Assembly (NCBI GenBank): GCA_036346205.1
Contig: JARFJB010002196.1
Coordinates: 145,001-209,000, forward strand
Origin: Vesta saturnalis
Taxonomy: Eukaryota > Arthropoda > Insecta > Coleoptera > Lampyridae
DNA: 64,000 bases
Direction: 5' to 3'
Of this stretch, positions 1 through 10,452 are shown piece after piece (the stretch's first letter is position 1; every line of letters begins with the position of its first letter). Below the pieces are notes generated by a model that did not search any database, was not told where the DNA came from, and saw only the letters and a list, made by a program, of their open reading frames with translations. The position numbers and the translations under genes were made by a program.

Positions 1-59
1 TTTTGTTAATCTGTTTTTTCTAGCGGTGCTCCACCGTCTTGATTCATGTTTGCAAGTTT

Positions 60-101
60 ACAAGTTTTTCGCTTTAGCGTGTTTTCGCTCTCTCTCGTGT
101 G

Positions 102-144
<43 letters not shown>

Positions 145-275
145 TGTGTGTGTGTGTGTGTGTGTGTGTAATTGTTTTGCAACTATTGTATGTGTGTGCT
201 AATCGTGTGTGTGTGTGTGTGTAATGTGTTGAATGTGTGTTGTTTGTGTAATAATGTGTGTGTTGTGTGCGTGTA
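60..275. repeat. GT/TG microsatellite cluster
   Basis: An almost pure TG dinucleotide run fills about 103-170 and is followed by shorter, interrupted TG runs to about 275. The plus strand carries G and T only, so open frames here are low-complexity artefacts. Confidence 0.9.
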
Positions 276-1735
276 TATTAATGACGTAATGTGACAAAAA
301 TAATAATCTAATAAATTAACAAATAAGTGTTTAATAATAGAAATTTTTTTTAATTAATTTTGTGTATATACATAAACATGTATAGAGATACAATGTGTTT
401 TTTTGTGTAATTATCAATATAATTTTTTTGTGTGTTGTGTGTATACTGTGTTGTCAAATAATATGTGTGTCAGTATACCATTAGACCTAAAGACGGTTTT
501 TGTTGTGTATTTCTATTTTATAATAATACTAATTGTTACTTTGTGTTTTTATCAATGTTTTTTTATTTTAATGTTTTTTTATGTATTTTTGTTTTTTATT
601 GTGTGTTGTTTTTTTTTTTTTTTGTTACGTTTTTTGTGTTAAATAATTTATATAATCATTTTTTATTTGTTTTTTAATTTATTTTATAATACATAAATAA
701 CAACTTTGTTTAATATAATTTCTTTTTTTTTTTTTTTAATAAACATTAATGAAGGATTTTTGTTATTTTTTTGTGTCTTTTTTTTTTTTTGTTTTTGTTT
801 TTTATTATAACAATCTAATAAAGATAATTTTTCTCTAATTTTTTTTTTTTTTGTTCTTTTTTAATATTTTCAATAATTTTTAATTTTCATACAATAATTT
901 TTTTAATTTTTAATAAATAATAATAATAAGCTAAGTAATTTTTTTTTATTATATAATAATTTTTATAATTAATAATTTAAAGTAATATTAATATATAAAT
1001 TAAAATTTTTCTTTTTTTTTATGTGTTATACAATGTTTTTGTTTTTTTGTTGTGTGTTTTAACCATTTTTTGTGTTTAATAACAATATAATAAATTGTCT
1101 ATAAAATGTAATAATTTTATTTTATTATTTTTTTTTATGTATAATGTTTACTAAATTTTATTTTAATTTCAATTTTTCTGTTTCATTTTTTTTTTTTTTT
1201 CTCATCTCTACATAAAATTTTGTTATATTTTTTATTTTTTTTTTCTTATATATTTATATTAATATAATATAATAATAATATATATATATTATATTTTTAT
1301 GTTTAATTTACAATAACATTTTTTTTCTTTTTTTTTAATATTAATGTAAACATATAAAATAATATTAAATATAATACTTTTATAAATATTATGTTTAAAC
1401 ATAATAAAAATATTTATATATTATTTAAAATTTAAATAATTTATACATATTATTCAAAATATATAATTTATAATATGTATGTAAATACCAAGAATAATGT
1501 TAAAATAATTGTTTTTAATATAATATAATTTTAATAATTAATATAATAAATTTTAATATAAATTTTATTTTTTTTTTTACCTACATTAAAATTTAATTAT
1601 ACAATTTTTATTATTAAATTAATATTAATTTATTTTTTGTTTCATAAATATTATAATACGTACATATTAATAATATATTTAATCTTGCTTTTTTTATATT
1701 GCGTGCGATACGTATTATGTGCGAATATATGCGTG
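276..1735. other. T-rich low-complexity stretch, no gene
   Basis: The sequence is extremely A+T-rich, with many T runs of 8-15 bases on the plus strand and AT-only stretches around 1250-1680. Short open frames at 403-677 encode only Phe/Val/Leu/Tyr-rich low-complexity peptides. I see no gene, RNA or recognisable element. Confidence 0.7.
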
Positions 1736-1790
1736 TAATGTTCGTGCGTGCGTACGTGTGCGTGCGTGCGTGCATGCGCGTTTTTCGTTT
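1736..1790. repeat. Alternating purine-pyrimidine GTGCGTGC tract
   Basis: Tandem GTGC units with CATGCGCG form about 50 bases of alternating purine and pyrimidine. Such sequence can adopt Z-DNA; this is a structural inference only. Confidence 0.6.
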
Positions 1791-2189
1791 GATCTCGTAC
1801 TAAAGCATGCTATCGATTGTATTTGGTTGTACTATTGTGTTGTCTAAGCTATAATTGGAAGCGTTGCTTGCTTGCCATCAGGCCGTGGGTTATGTTTAAT
1901 TAAATTTTTAACAGATGTATTTTATGATTAGATCAGACTTGCATGTAAAGTAATATAAGGTGAAACTAACTAGCTAATGTGTTTTGCTGCTACGTATCAC
2001 AGTATTGAAGATTCTGTTTATGTATTAAAACGTACTACAGCCTCAAAACAGAGTGCAGATAAAAATTGAAGAAAGATGTATGCGCACAAGTGTTGAGATG
2101 CTTGAAATCGATCCCCAGCCACAAGAAGAATGTGTTTTCGACTTGTATGTAATCAACTACCCAGACACGCACCTCGACCGTATGCGATT

Positions 2190-2415
2190 AAGACAGAGAC
2201 AGAGACAGAGACAGACAGACAGGGCAGAGACAGAGACAGAGACAGAGACAGAGGCAGAGACAGAGACAGAGACTACAGAGACTGAGACTGAGACTGAGAC
2301 AGAGACAGACAGATAACACAGGACAGAGACAGAGACAGAGACAGGGCAGAGACAGAGACAGAGACAAAGACAGAGACAGAGACAGAGAGAGACAGAGACA
2401 GAGACGACAGAGAGA
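2190..2415. repeat. CAGAGA hexanucleotide array
   Basis: About 225 bases are built from tandem CAGAGA (reverse TCTCTG) with GAGACT and GACAGA variants, so the array is imperfect. Both strands stay open here because of the 6-base period (Glu-Thr repeats one way, Val-Ser/Cys-Leu the other). These are not genes. Confidence 0.9.
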
Positions 2416-2454
2416 ATCATTTTGTTTATAGACTAAACAGTCTTAATTCATTCA

Positions 2455-2745
2455 CAGCTTTAGTGTTTTTCGTTTTTGTGTTTCGTTTTTCGTGTTTGTG
2501 CGTTTGTATGTTTGCGGTTTTCGTGTTGAGAATTTTGTGTTTACGATTTTTCATTTGCGTTTTCGTACTCTGCGCGTTTGTGTGTTTGTTATTTCGTGTT
2601 TGCGTTTTCGTTTTCGTTTTTGTGTTTGTGAGTTTGTTAATTTTCGTAAAGTTTGCGAATTTTCGTTTTCGTGTTTGTGTGTTTGTATATGCAATATTGC
2701 GCTTGTGCTTGTAATTGTTCCTGTGCTTGTATTTTGTGACAAATC
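2455..2745. repeat. Cryptic TTTCGTGTTTGTG repeat
   Basis: An irregular tandem of roughly 6-13-base T-rich units (TTTTCG, GTGTTTG) follows the hexamer array directly. Open frames on both strands give Phe/Val/Cys-rich or Lys/Thr/Asn-rich peptides typical of simple repeats. Confidence 0.75.
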
Positions 2746-2749
2746 CGAT

Positions 2750-3400
2750 CTCCAAGACTAAAATATGACCATACATGGACATTAAACTATGCAAGAAATG
2801 GCATTATAAAAATACTTTGTTAACATTATTGATATTAAGTTTCTTGTTGTAGATGAGATTAATTTGTAGTGATTGAGCGACAACTAGATTTAATTATGAC
2901 CTAATTAAAATAAAGCATTGCGACATTGTGACTCATATTTAAAATAGAATATATTGCATATAAATGATACGTATTAAAGGTAAATAAATGCGACATTCCT
3001 TAATTTTCAGTGATTACTATTGCTGTAGCAGGTTAATATTAGTTAATTACACGTTTTATTTTAGTAATTTCATTTTAAAATATATTCAAGTGAATTTTTA
3101 AACCAGGTAGAGGATCACAATCTGTAGATGGGGTTTAAAAGAAATCTTTGATTAATAATAACAATTATGCAATCATTTGATAAAATTCAATTCATATTAA
3201 AGTCGCTAAACCGTACATTCATTGTATGACAACAAGTAATTAATTATGCAATGCCATTAACTGTTTATCGTTATAGAATGATAGTGTATTTAAAATCAAA
3301 CGTATACGTTACCTTTACCGATTAGCTTTTAATACCAAAAATATTCTACCGTTTATTAAGAAAAATAGGTAAAAAATACGATCCTACGTGCACATCCATT
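2750..3400. other. Unique-looking AT-rich spacer
   Basis: I see no coding region, RNA gene or repeat that I can name in this stretch. Confidence 0.6.
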
Positions 3401-3419
3401 TGCCTATCCTTTAGCTAAA

Positions 3420-3950
3420 AAGGCTCTTAATACAAACAAAAGGTTGAAAATACTGTCAGGGTTGAAATGTACGTCGCTCACGCTAGTGAACACAAAATTG
3501 CTGTCAAAAGGCCCTTAATACAGACAAAACAGTTAAAAATTTCATCAAGGGTTGAAAAATATATCCCCACACGGATCTGATAAATACAAAAAGGCCTTAA
3601 TTAAGAATGCAAAGGGTTGAAAAACGCGTCCTACACGTGGACGAATCAAAAGCGAAAATAATTAGGGTTGAAAAAGGGTTGAAAATACGGTCTCACACGT
3701 AAGCGAGTAAAAATAAGGGTGGAAAATCCGCCTCACACGTAACGTGTAAAATTAGGGTTGAAAATACGGTCTCACACGAGGATATATAAAAATAGGGTGA
3801 AAACCCGGTCTCACAAGTAAGCGAGTAAAAATAAGGGTGGAAAATCCTGTCTCACACGTGGATATGCAAAATAGGGGTGGAAAATCCGGCCTCACACGTA
3901 AGCGTGTAAAAATAAGGGTGGAAAAACCGGCCCCCCACGTGGGCGGGCTT
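3420..3950. repeat. Minisatellite, ~41-bp unit
   Basis: From about 3665 to 3950 a unit of about 41 bases recurs roughly seven times. Its core reads AGGGTTGAAAATACGGTCTC followed by ACACGTAAGCGAGTAAAAATA. Less regular, diverged units with the same GGGTTGAAAA core extend back to about 3440. The units become more GC-rich towards the right, and the array ends in a C-rich block before 3950. Open frames across it reflect periodicity, not coding. Confidence 0.85.
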
Positions 3951-4511
3951 GTGACGTCAAAATCCAAGATGGCGGCGACAAGTGCCGGGGTACTACTTTC
4001 ATGTAACCCAAAACCATCGTCGCCAACAAGCACATACGGAACACATGATTCCAAGTCTGCATTTAAAGCGATTGGTTTCGGTATTCGCAAACTACCTTCT
4101 GTCAACTTTCTCCAGAATGTCTATTCTTTAAATATTGAAGATTCACAGCCTTTCCCATGGGAACCTACACTCACATACACAAAGCGATAATCTGAATCTA
4201 CAACTTTCAGTAAAACAATAGAAAAAAGTATTTATAATTAAAATACATCGAACCATTAAGTGGTGGTTTTTAATTCTTATGTGGTTTCCGCCCACTGCGC
4301 CAAGACAGTGGGGAAAATTAGCTTTTGTTTCAAATCCGAGCGCGATTTCTTCTCATTCAGAGGTGTTGTTTCTTTAATAATACAACTTATTGTCGAGATA
4401 CCCACTCGATAGGAGTAATGAAGATCTTTGAATGAACACCCATATGTCGTATATCAGAAATAAATAAATAAATTACAGTACTTATAATTAAAATGCATTT
4501 ATTTGTTACAG

Positions 4512-5241
4512 GTAAGTTGCTTGTAAAGAAATGGACGCAGACCAGAGATACTTGGATGAGATGCATTAAGAAATCTGGTTACTCGGCCAAACCTTCAAGA
4601 CTGTATGTATATCATGTACAAATGTCGTTAAAGAATGATACAATGGTTGCGCACGAAAGCACCAATGAAAACAGATTAGAAGGAAGTAATGACGAGGAAA
4701 CAGGAACTGACGAAACGGAAACTAGGATTCTACACAATGATGGAAGCTCCAAAGATACGGTACAAAAACAGAGATCTTCTGATAAAGGAAGGAAAAGAAC
4801 TATAAATGAGGTGGATGCAAAAATGATGTCATCTATCGACCAGCAGTCCCTGTTTTTTTTAAAGTCTGCTACCTTCCCTCTCTTCATTTGATGATGATCA
4901 AACTTTAGAATTTCAATCCGATGTTTTACATTTGATACAAAAACTTAAAAGACAGAAAGAAAATTCATTCCATAGCAGACCATCACAAATGAATTACAAC
5001 GAATGGCGTTCCGGTCAACCGCAACCACAAACATCTGATTATATCCAATCAAATCCTAGTAATTATTCTGAACCACAATCTCGGCTATTGCAGTCAACCA
5101 CAAACATACGCAGCTTAAACGCAATATCACGGCTATTCTACTCCATTACACACTCCTGGTTCCCTGCCAGAAGTTTCACAATCACCACCACTATCCACTG
5201 AAAGCCAAGATTCTGGTTTACCGGATTTATCCAACTTCTGA
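4512..5241 (+). pseudogene. MADF-BESS protein of a PIF/Harbinger element (broken)
   Basis: MADF-BESS proteins are Myb/SANT-like DNA-binding proteins. In insects they occur as host regulators and as the second gene of PIF/Harbinger transposons, where they assist the transposase. Here the second half of a MADF domain is visible (KKW..TRDTW near 4525, followed by a Lys/Ser linker and a YVYHVQM-type end), then an acidic Ser/Thr-rich region. A BESS motif follows (LLPSL, then DDDQTLEFQSDVLHLIQKL at about 4868-4950), and a Ser/Pro-rich tail ends at TGA 5239-5241. The sequence begins after TTACAG at 4512, so this looks like a 3' exon whose 5' exon I cannot find. A one-base frameshift after the T run near 4855 separates the acidic region from BESS, and a second shift lies in the tail. 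The gene faces a Harbinger transposase fragment 150 bases away, which supports an element origin. Confidence 0.7.
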
Positions 5242-5391
5242 TTTTAATAATGTTAAAACTCAGAAACAGAAAAATTTATTGTTTTGTGACCATTTCATAT
5301 TTTAAATGTTACGTTTTGAAACATCTATATGACATAAATAAAATCTTTTAATTAATAATTTACTGAAAATTATATAAATACGTTCACTTAC

Positions 5392-5620
5392 CTTATGTAT
5401 GTCGCCAATTTTTCTTCAGGGCTGATGCTTTCCCTCATAATCGTATTTTGTCTTGTCAAATCCACTTCCACTCTTCTTAAAAGATCATCAAAAGTAGATA
5501 TCGACATGCGAAAATAGTTTAAAAATTTTGACTGGTCACTCCTCAACTGACCCATAAGTGTACGGTAGGATCCCAAATTAAATCGCTGCTTCACAATGTA
5601 ACCAATATTTTCTGTTGTTT
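5392..5620 (-). pseudogene. PIF/Harbinger transposase, 5' exon only
   Basis: The minus strand encodes the N-terminal part of a Harbinger transposase: an LGSYRTLMGQL segment, the diagnostic YFRMS..TFDDLL stretch, and TIMRESISPEEKLATYIR. In this family that block precedes the DDE nuclease domain. The frame runs straight into a consensus splice donor (AAG|GTAAGT, exon end at 5392), but no downstream exon exists before the convergent MADF-BESS gene. The catalytic part is therefore deleted. No clear ATG is present at the start of the open stretch, so a 5' piece may be missing too. Confidence 0.75.
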
Positions 5621-5759
5621 CATTTACGATGGCGACGGCGATTATACCAGTACAAAATCATTAGTGTATTCACGTCCATCTTTTGTTAAGAACTAGTGGG
5701 TATACCAGATGCAAACAGCCATATACAGGTGTGAACGCATTGCATTGGTCAGTACCGAT

Positions 5760-5808
5760 TCGGAAAAATTATCAATACGGAAAAAAACCGTAATGTGTGA
5801 ACGGGCCG
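5760..5808. repeat. Probable PIF/Harbinger terminal inverted repeat (right end)
   Basis: Read on the minus strand this is GGCCCGTTCACACATTACGG followed by a T run and CCGTATTG. The GGCCCGTTCACAC-type end is characteristic of many Harbinger elements. A similar GTGTGAACGCATTGCATTGG lies at about 5731-5750. I found no matching left end, so the element is truncated on the left. Confidence 0.55.
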
Positions 5809-5809
5809 G

Positions 5810-7776
5810 TATAAAATATGATTTTTTATTAAAGTAGTGTTTTTTCATTATTTTGTTCATACTTATTTTTGTGCTTTTTTTAAATTAAAATAGATATTTT
5901 TTTTTTGACAATGGTTGTGTTTTAAGCGCTTATTTTTAAATGTTTTGTGCTTAAATATACGGTCCGTATTAATCAATATGAATCGTTTGCTCTCTCATTC
6001 TTACCTTTTCCCATATAACCATATGAAAGCATTGGTAGTTATCATGATTTATAATCAGCCAACTTTGGATGAATGATAATTTTGTTACTGTATATGACCG
6101 CATTTATTTACACAAGTGCTGTAATAAAAAAATTGCCTTTTGCAGGTATCTTTTAGTACTTTGATCATCTTTGACTTACAGAATAGGGCAGGAATGGAAC
6201 ATACACGGCATACGTGCCAAACTTGGCACTTAAGTAAATGTCCCTGGCACTCCAAAAAATTAAACATATCAATAAAAATAAATAACAAATAAATGTGTAC
6301 TTACCAGTGTGTTTACCTTTTCTGTACGGAGTAAGATTTAGTACATCTTGCAACACCGTCTGTTATTGTTTCTGTACAGACCGGTACAGAAATGTTCTGT
6401 TTTGTTTATCTTTATTCCTTTAGAAACATGCGTAGTGAATTATAGGCACTGGCACTTGAAAAAAATTTATTTCAATTTCCTTTAATTTTAGCACTTCGAT
6501 GAGATGCTATTTGCTATTCCTGGAATAGGGTTTTCGGCAGTTTACATTACAATTTTTAGACTCAAGTTTGTGCTGCAAGGATGTTATTTAATTATACGCT
6601 ATTTACTTATATTTTTATCTTATCACAATGAGGGTTTAGATATTAATAAAAATAGTTTAGTTGCGTTTTTGCATTGGGTATCAAACATGGCTGAAAATTT
6701 CCAATCTAGAGGTTAGTGAATATTATATTTCCATTTTTAAATAAAATATTTCAAACGTCAAAACAAAAGAATAGGATCGTATGAATGTAGTTACTTAGAT
6801 ATTATCAGTAAGATAGTAAAGTGTATCGATTAGTAGGTATTTCATTATCAGTAGTTGCACGCCTTTAGCCAGTATTTTACAAATCTTTCAAAAAATTACG
6901 ATCTACTTATTTGCTAAAAAATAAATTATAGTGAAATTTGTCAGTCGTAATTTTTAGAAATTTTCGATAGTGTAATATTACGTAATGGCACTTTCAAAAT
7001 GGTGGCCTTCATTGTCTACGTTTGGAGCCACTGCTCTGTTTAGTAAGTACACACTTTTATCTGCTCATTACGTTAATCGGGTTATAATTGTTAACATCCG
7101 AAATCTCACCAGTTCCTGCAAACATTTTATTTAACGTGCTATCAATTTTGTTCAAGTATTTCAAGATAAGATTTTGTGCTATGTCATTAAACGAAGTGAA
7201 TCAATGAATATGTATTTGACTGGTCGTGAATGATTAGAATTATTCCCTTTTCAAAGTCTATATCTTCAGTCACGCAAGCTTGTTTTGTATATACTTTTCC
7301 ATACTATAGGTTAATAACATTAGAAAAACAATACATAGAATTCTTTATGGAAATTACAGCTTTATTTTTATTTGAAAATTACTTTTTCAGATAGTTCAGT
7401 CTCATTTTGTTTTATGCTGTATTTTATGGTCATAATGGATTGGTTTTGTCATTTTATGTTACGTGTTTTAGTAGTTTCTAAATTACATAATTTGTATACA
7501 TGTATAAACTTAATACAGTTTAATAAATATTATTTTAAAGGTTTTCTTCATTAAAAAACGGTTTCTTGGGATTTACTTACCCTGTACAATTTTTTTTTGA
7601 AACGCTGATTTATGATGTAATAGTTTTAGCAAGTCTTTTTTATGCTTTAAAGTTGGTGGTATCAAAGTAAAATGAAATTTTCTGACGAAAAAGATCAGAA
7701 AGTAATCATTCAATTGTATGTAGGGGTAATAGCCAAAACTGAATTAGAAAATGGTGCCATTTTGAACTGTGATGTA
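5810..7776. other. AT-rich spacer, no defensible gene
   Basis: Short open frames occur at 6085-6356 (minus), 6504-6716 and 7372-7554 (plus). Two short stretches look exon-like: minus 6370-6306 ending at a GTAAGT donor, and plus 6984-7031 (ATG to a GTAAGT donor). Neither matches a family I recognise or continues convincingly, so they are not called as genes. Confidence 0.5.
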
Positions 7777-7781
7777 AGTAC

Positions 7782-8041
7782 TTTTGAGTTTTCTTATATA
7801 TTTTATAATATTCAACACTCCATTTAACATTAAATTACTCGAGGTAAACTTTTTATTTATGTATTTAATAAAATTAATAATAATTTTTAATTACTCCATT
7901 TAACAATTTACAATAAATAAATCTCAATACCTTAAACAAAATTTTATATTTAAACGCAATAAAAACCATTACTCTAAACTAAACTAAAAACATTGTTGCC
8001 ACCTTTATTTTTTACATTAATATTTTAGCGTAAATTCAACA
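7782..8041 (-). repeat. Copia 3' LTR
   Basis: It matches the 5' LTR over its length except for a 76-base insertion at 7829-7904 and small indels. The pol stop codon (TGA 8036-8038) lies inside the first bases of the LTR, and a short purine tract (GCGAGGGTGGC) precedes it. Confidence 0.9.
7829..7904 (+). mobile_element. 5'-truncated SINE-like tail inserted in the Copia LTR
   Basis: The 12-base sequence ACTCCATTTAAC occurs at 7817-7828 and again at 7893-7904, but only once in the 5' LTR, which is thus the empty site. The 64 bases between share about 57 bases (TACTCGAGGTAAAC onward) with the minus strand of 28190-28250. There the same sequence follows a tRNA T-arm-like motif. A 12-bp target duplication with 5' truncation is what LINE-mediated retroposition produces. 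Confidence 0.75.
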
Positions 8042-8148
8042 GCCACCCTCGCTAAAATCCCTTACGCCTATATCATGCTTTAATGCCGCAAAAGAAGGAT
8101 ATTGTAATCCCTTTGTTAAAATGTCTGCTTGTTGCAACTTTGATTATA
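8036..8148 (-). pseudogene. Copia pol C-terminus after RNase H
   Basis: The frame reads LQQADILTKGL, then a short tail ending GGC and TGA. ADILTK is the conserved end of Copia polyproteins. The piece is separated from the rest of RNase H by element A, and joins it across the TA target site at 8149-8150 / 10453-10454. Confidence 0.85.
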
Positions 8149-8252
8149 TACAGGGTGTGGCGCGAAGAGTTTTGATTAAAAGTAATGGCGGATACAGTTA
8201 TGTTAAAAATCTGAAATTACGAAGCTGTAGGTTTAGGATGATGCTGAGTTCA

Positions 8253-8705
8253 AAAATCTTGGGAGCTTATTTCTACAACGAAAATTTGAACACAGAAGTC
8301 TACGACATATTTTTAATTGCCGATTTGGAAGAAATGCTGGACAATCTACCTTTAAATACAATTCGCAATCTGCAATATTTTCAGCAAGATGGAGCTCCAG
8401 CACATAACTCGGTTAGAGTTATGAATTACTTGAATGAAAGATTTCCAAATACAATTGCAACACGTGGGACAATTTTTTGGCCCCCGAGATCACCAGATCT
8501 TACTCCGTTAGATTTCTTTTTATGGGGAACAATAAAAGACAAGGTGTACAAAGAAAAACCAACTTATATAAATAATTAAAAAGAATAGATTTCTATTGCT
8601 ATTAATTCTGTAAGAAAAGCCACGTTACGAAAAGTTGAAAACAACATTATTAAACGTTGTCAATTTTGGGTCAAAGTAACGGCGGTCATTGAAACTTTGT
8701 TTTGA
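8253..8705 (+). pseudogene. Element A transposase, C-terminal half (DDE_3 type)
   Basis: This is the nuclease half of an IS630/Tc1/mariner-type transposase of the kind usually preceded by a DUF4817 helix-turn-helix. Visible are LGAYFYNENLN, the second catalytic Asp in FQQDGAPAHNS, and the third acidic motif WPPRSPDLTPLDFFLWG. The frame then meets TAA and TAG near 8577-8588. It continues in the same frame through INSVRKATLRKVENNI to a natural stop at 8703-8705. The first catalytic Asp and the DNA-binding domain are absent, so it is inactive. Confidence 0.85.
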
Positions 8706-9180
8706 CCTTGAATTGTGTTAAAATTAAACATTAATAATTGTAGAATTACTTTCAAATTAGAATTTTTTCCTTCGATCTTGTTTTATTTTTAAGGATTTTC
8801 AACTGTTATCGTAGCCATAACGATGTAATTAATTAAATGTTTTTTTTTAATTTTTGAAGTTTTGCGGATTATTTTTAAAATTAGATATACAAAACTTTAT
8901 ATCGTTGGAATCGGAAAGGAATAAGGAATTTAATAAGCTGACTTTCGCTTATGGTTGATATTTAAAAAAAGGTAAGTTAAGGTTGTAGCTCAAAAAACGG
9001 TGATTGAAATTTTTTTGAGTTGAGTTGCATCTAATTAATCTTAAAATTATCTATTAAAAACCTCTTTAAGATGTTACTATATTTTTAATAACCAGCGAGC
9101 CAACGTTAATTGAACATTTTAACGATTTTCAGTTTTTCTCAAATAAATCGGAAACTTGGCAACAATGGTCAATTTTCTTG

Positions 9181-10338
9181 TCCTGAATGTGGCACTTCCG
9201 GTTATACCGGAAGTAGACGTCAACTTTGTTATTTTAAATGGAACCTAATATTTTTTAATTTATTTTCGAATTCTACATGAAATTCTAGATAAAATTTGTG
9301 CACAATGTCCTACACCAAAAATGAAGTATTTTCGAGATATTTCGATTTTTTTTTTAAATTTTGAAAAAACCCTAGTCCACATTGAATAACGATATATCCA
9401 TTAATAACGAAGCTAGTGACGTGAAATTGTAACCAATAAACAACAAGCGCTTGCCCGTTAACTCCATATATCCGTCTCATTGATATTTCATACAGGATGT
9501 TTTAGTCGCCAATATGCACAATTTAAATCATTTATAAGTTGTTTACTTTAAATAGAATACCCTGTAGTTTATTACATTTTCCGCTGTATTTTTTTAAGCC
9601 AATTCGTCTGGTATCAGTATTCACTTAATTGTAAGTGTTGTACCAAATGATATGAAAATGGTTTGCAAAATACCTAGTCAACGTTTTTAATGATATCTAT
9701 AATTAATAATCCTTTCAGGCTATTGGTTACTTTTCAGAATTAATAACTTATGAAAAAATAACAAAATATCACCTTAAATAATGGAAATCATGGCATACCC
9801 TTTACTAATGTTGAAATAATTAAGTGTTGTTATGTTTTAACTAAGATAATGAAATATCTCAAAAGTGGTTGGATTTAGGTATAGGGAATGCTGATACCAA
9901 ACGAATTGGCTTAAAAAAATACAGCGGAAAATGTAATAAAATACAGGGTGTTCTATTTAAAGTAAGCAACTTATAAATGATTTAAATTGTGCATGTTGGG
10001 GGCTAAGTTTAAAACACCCTGTATGAAATATCAATGAGATGGATATATGGAATTAGCGGGCAAGCGCTTGTTATTTATTGGTTACAATTTCACGTCACTA
10101 GCTTCGTTATTAATGGAGATATCGTTATTCAATGTAGACTAGGATTTTTTCAAAATTTTTAAAAAAATCGGAATATCTCGAAAATACTTCATTTTTGGTA
10201 TAGGACATTGTGCACAAAATTTATCTAGAATTCACATGTAAAATTCGAAAATAAAATAAAAATATTAGGTTCCATTTCCATTCCAAATAACAAAGTTGAC
10301 GTCTACTTCCGGTATAACCGGAAGTGTCACATTCAGGA
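9181..10338. mobile_element. Foldback element nested in element A
   Basis: The two ends mirror each other over about 440 bases: 9181-9623 pairs with 9888-10338. Both arms begin TCCTGAATGTG(G/A)CACTTCCGG and contain the palindrome CTTCCGGTTATACCGGAAG. The arms also carry internal CAGGGTGTT / CACCCTGTAT motifs (about 9492, 9560, 9943, 10013), so they may be composites of older ends. The 265-base loop has no coding. I could not define a target duplication. Confidence 0.8.
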
Positions 10339-10452
10339 TAATATTATATTTGAACTCAGCGTCATCCAAAACCTACAGCTTCGTAATTTCAGATTTTTAA
10401 CACAACTGTATCCGCCATTACTTTTAATCAAAACTCTTCTCTCCACACCCTG

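Larger units (their letters stand above)
8151..10452 (+). mobile_element. Element A: deleted mariner-type DNA transposon
   Basis: The element starts CAGGGTGTGGCGCGAAGAG and ends with the reverse complement (CAGGGTGTGGAGAGAAGAG), flanked by TA on both sides (8149-8150, 10453-10454). The terminal inverted repeats are 102 bases (8151-8252 and 10351-10452) with few mismatches. The left repeat joins directly to the C-terminal half of a transposase, so the N-terminal half is deleted. The right half contains a separate foldback element (9181-10338). It sits in the RNase H end of Copia. Confidence 0.88.

Noticed and set aside
403..677. Open frames rich in Phe, Val and Cys
   Set aside because: They lie in T-rich low-complexity sequence.
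2053..2794. Open frames on both strands across the CAGAGA and TTTCG repeats
   Set aside because: Periodic simple sequence keeps several frames open; no protein features.
3750..4190. 117-codon frames on both strands over the minisatellite, and the TGACGTCA (CRE-like) octamer at 3952
   Set aside because: The frames follow the 41-bp repeat; one octamer without a promoter context is not evidence of regulation.
6306..6370. Minus-strand exon candidate (TVLQDVLNLTPYRKGKHT) between AG and GTAAGT
   Set aside because: Only about 60 bases, no recognisable family and no neighbouring exon; kept as a note only.
6984..7031. Short ATG-to-splice-donor stretch (MALSKWWPSLSTFGATALF) as first exon of a small membrane protein
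   Set aside because: The donor GTAAGT is good and the peptide looks exon-like, but no convincing second exon or family match was found; the candidate exon at 7389-7554 encodes unlikely low-complexity hydrophobic sequence.
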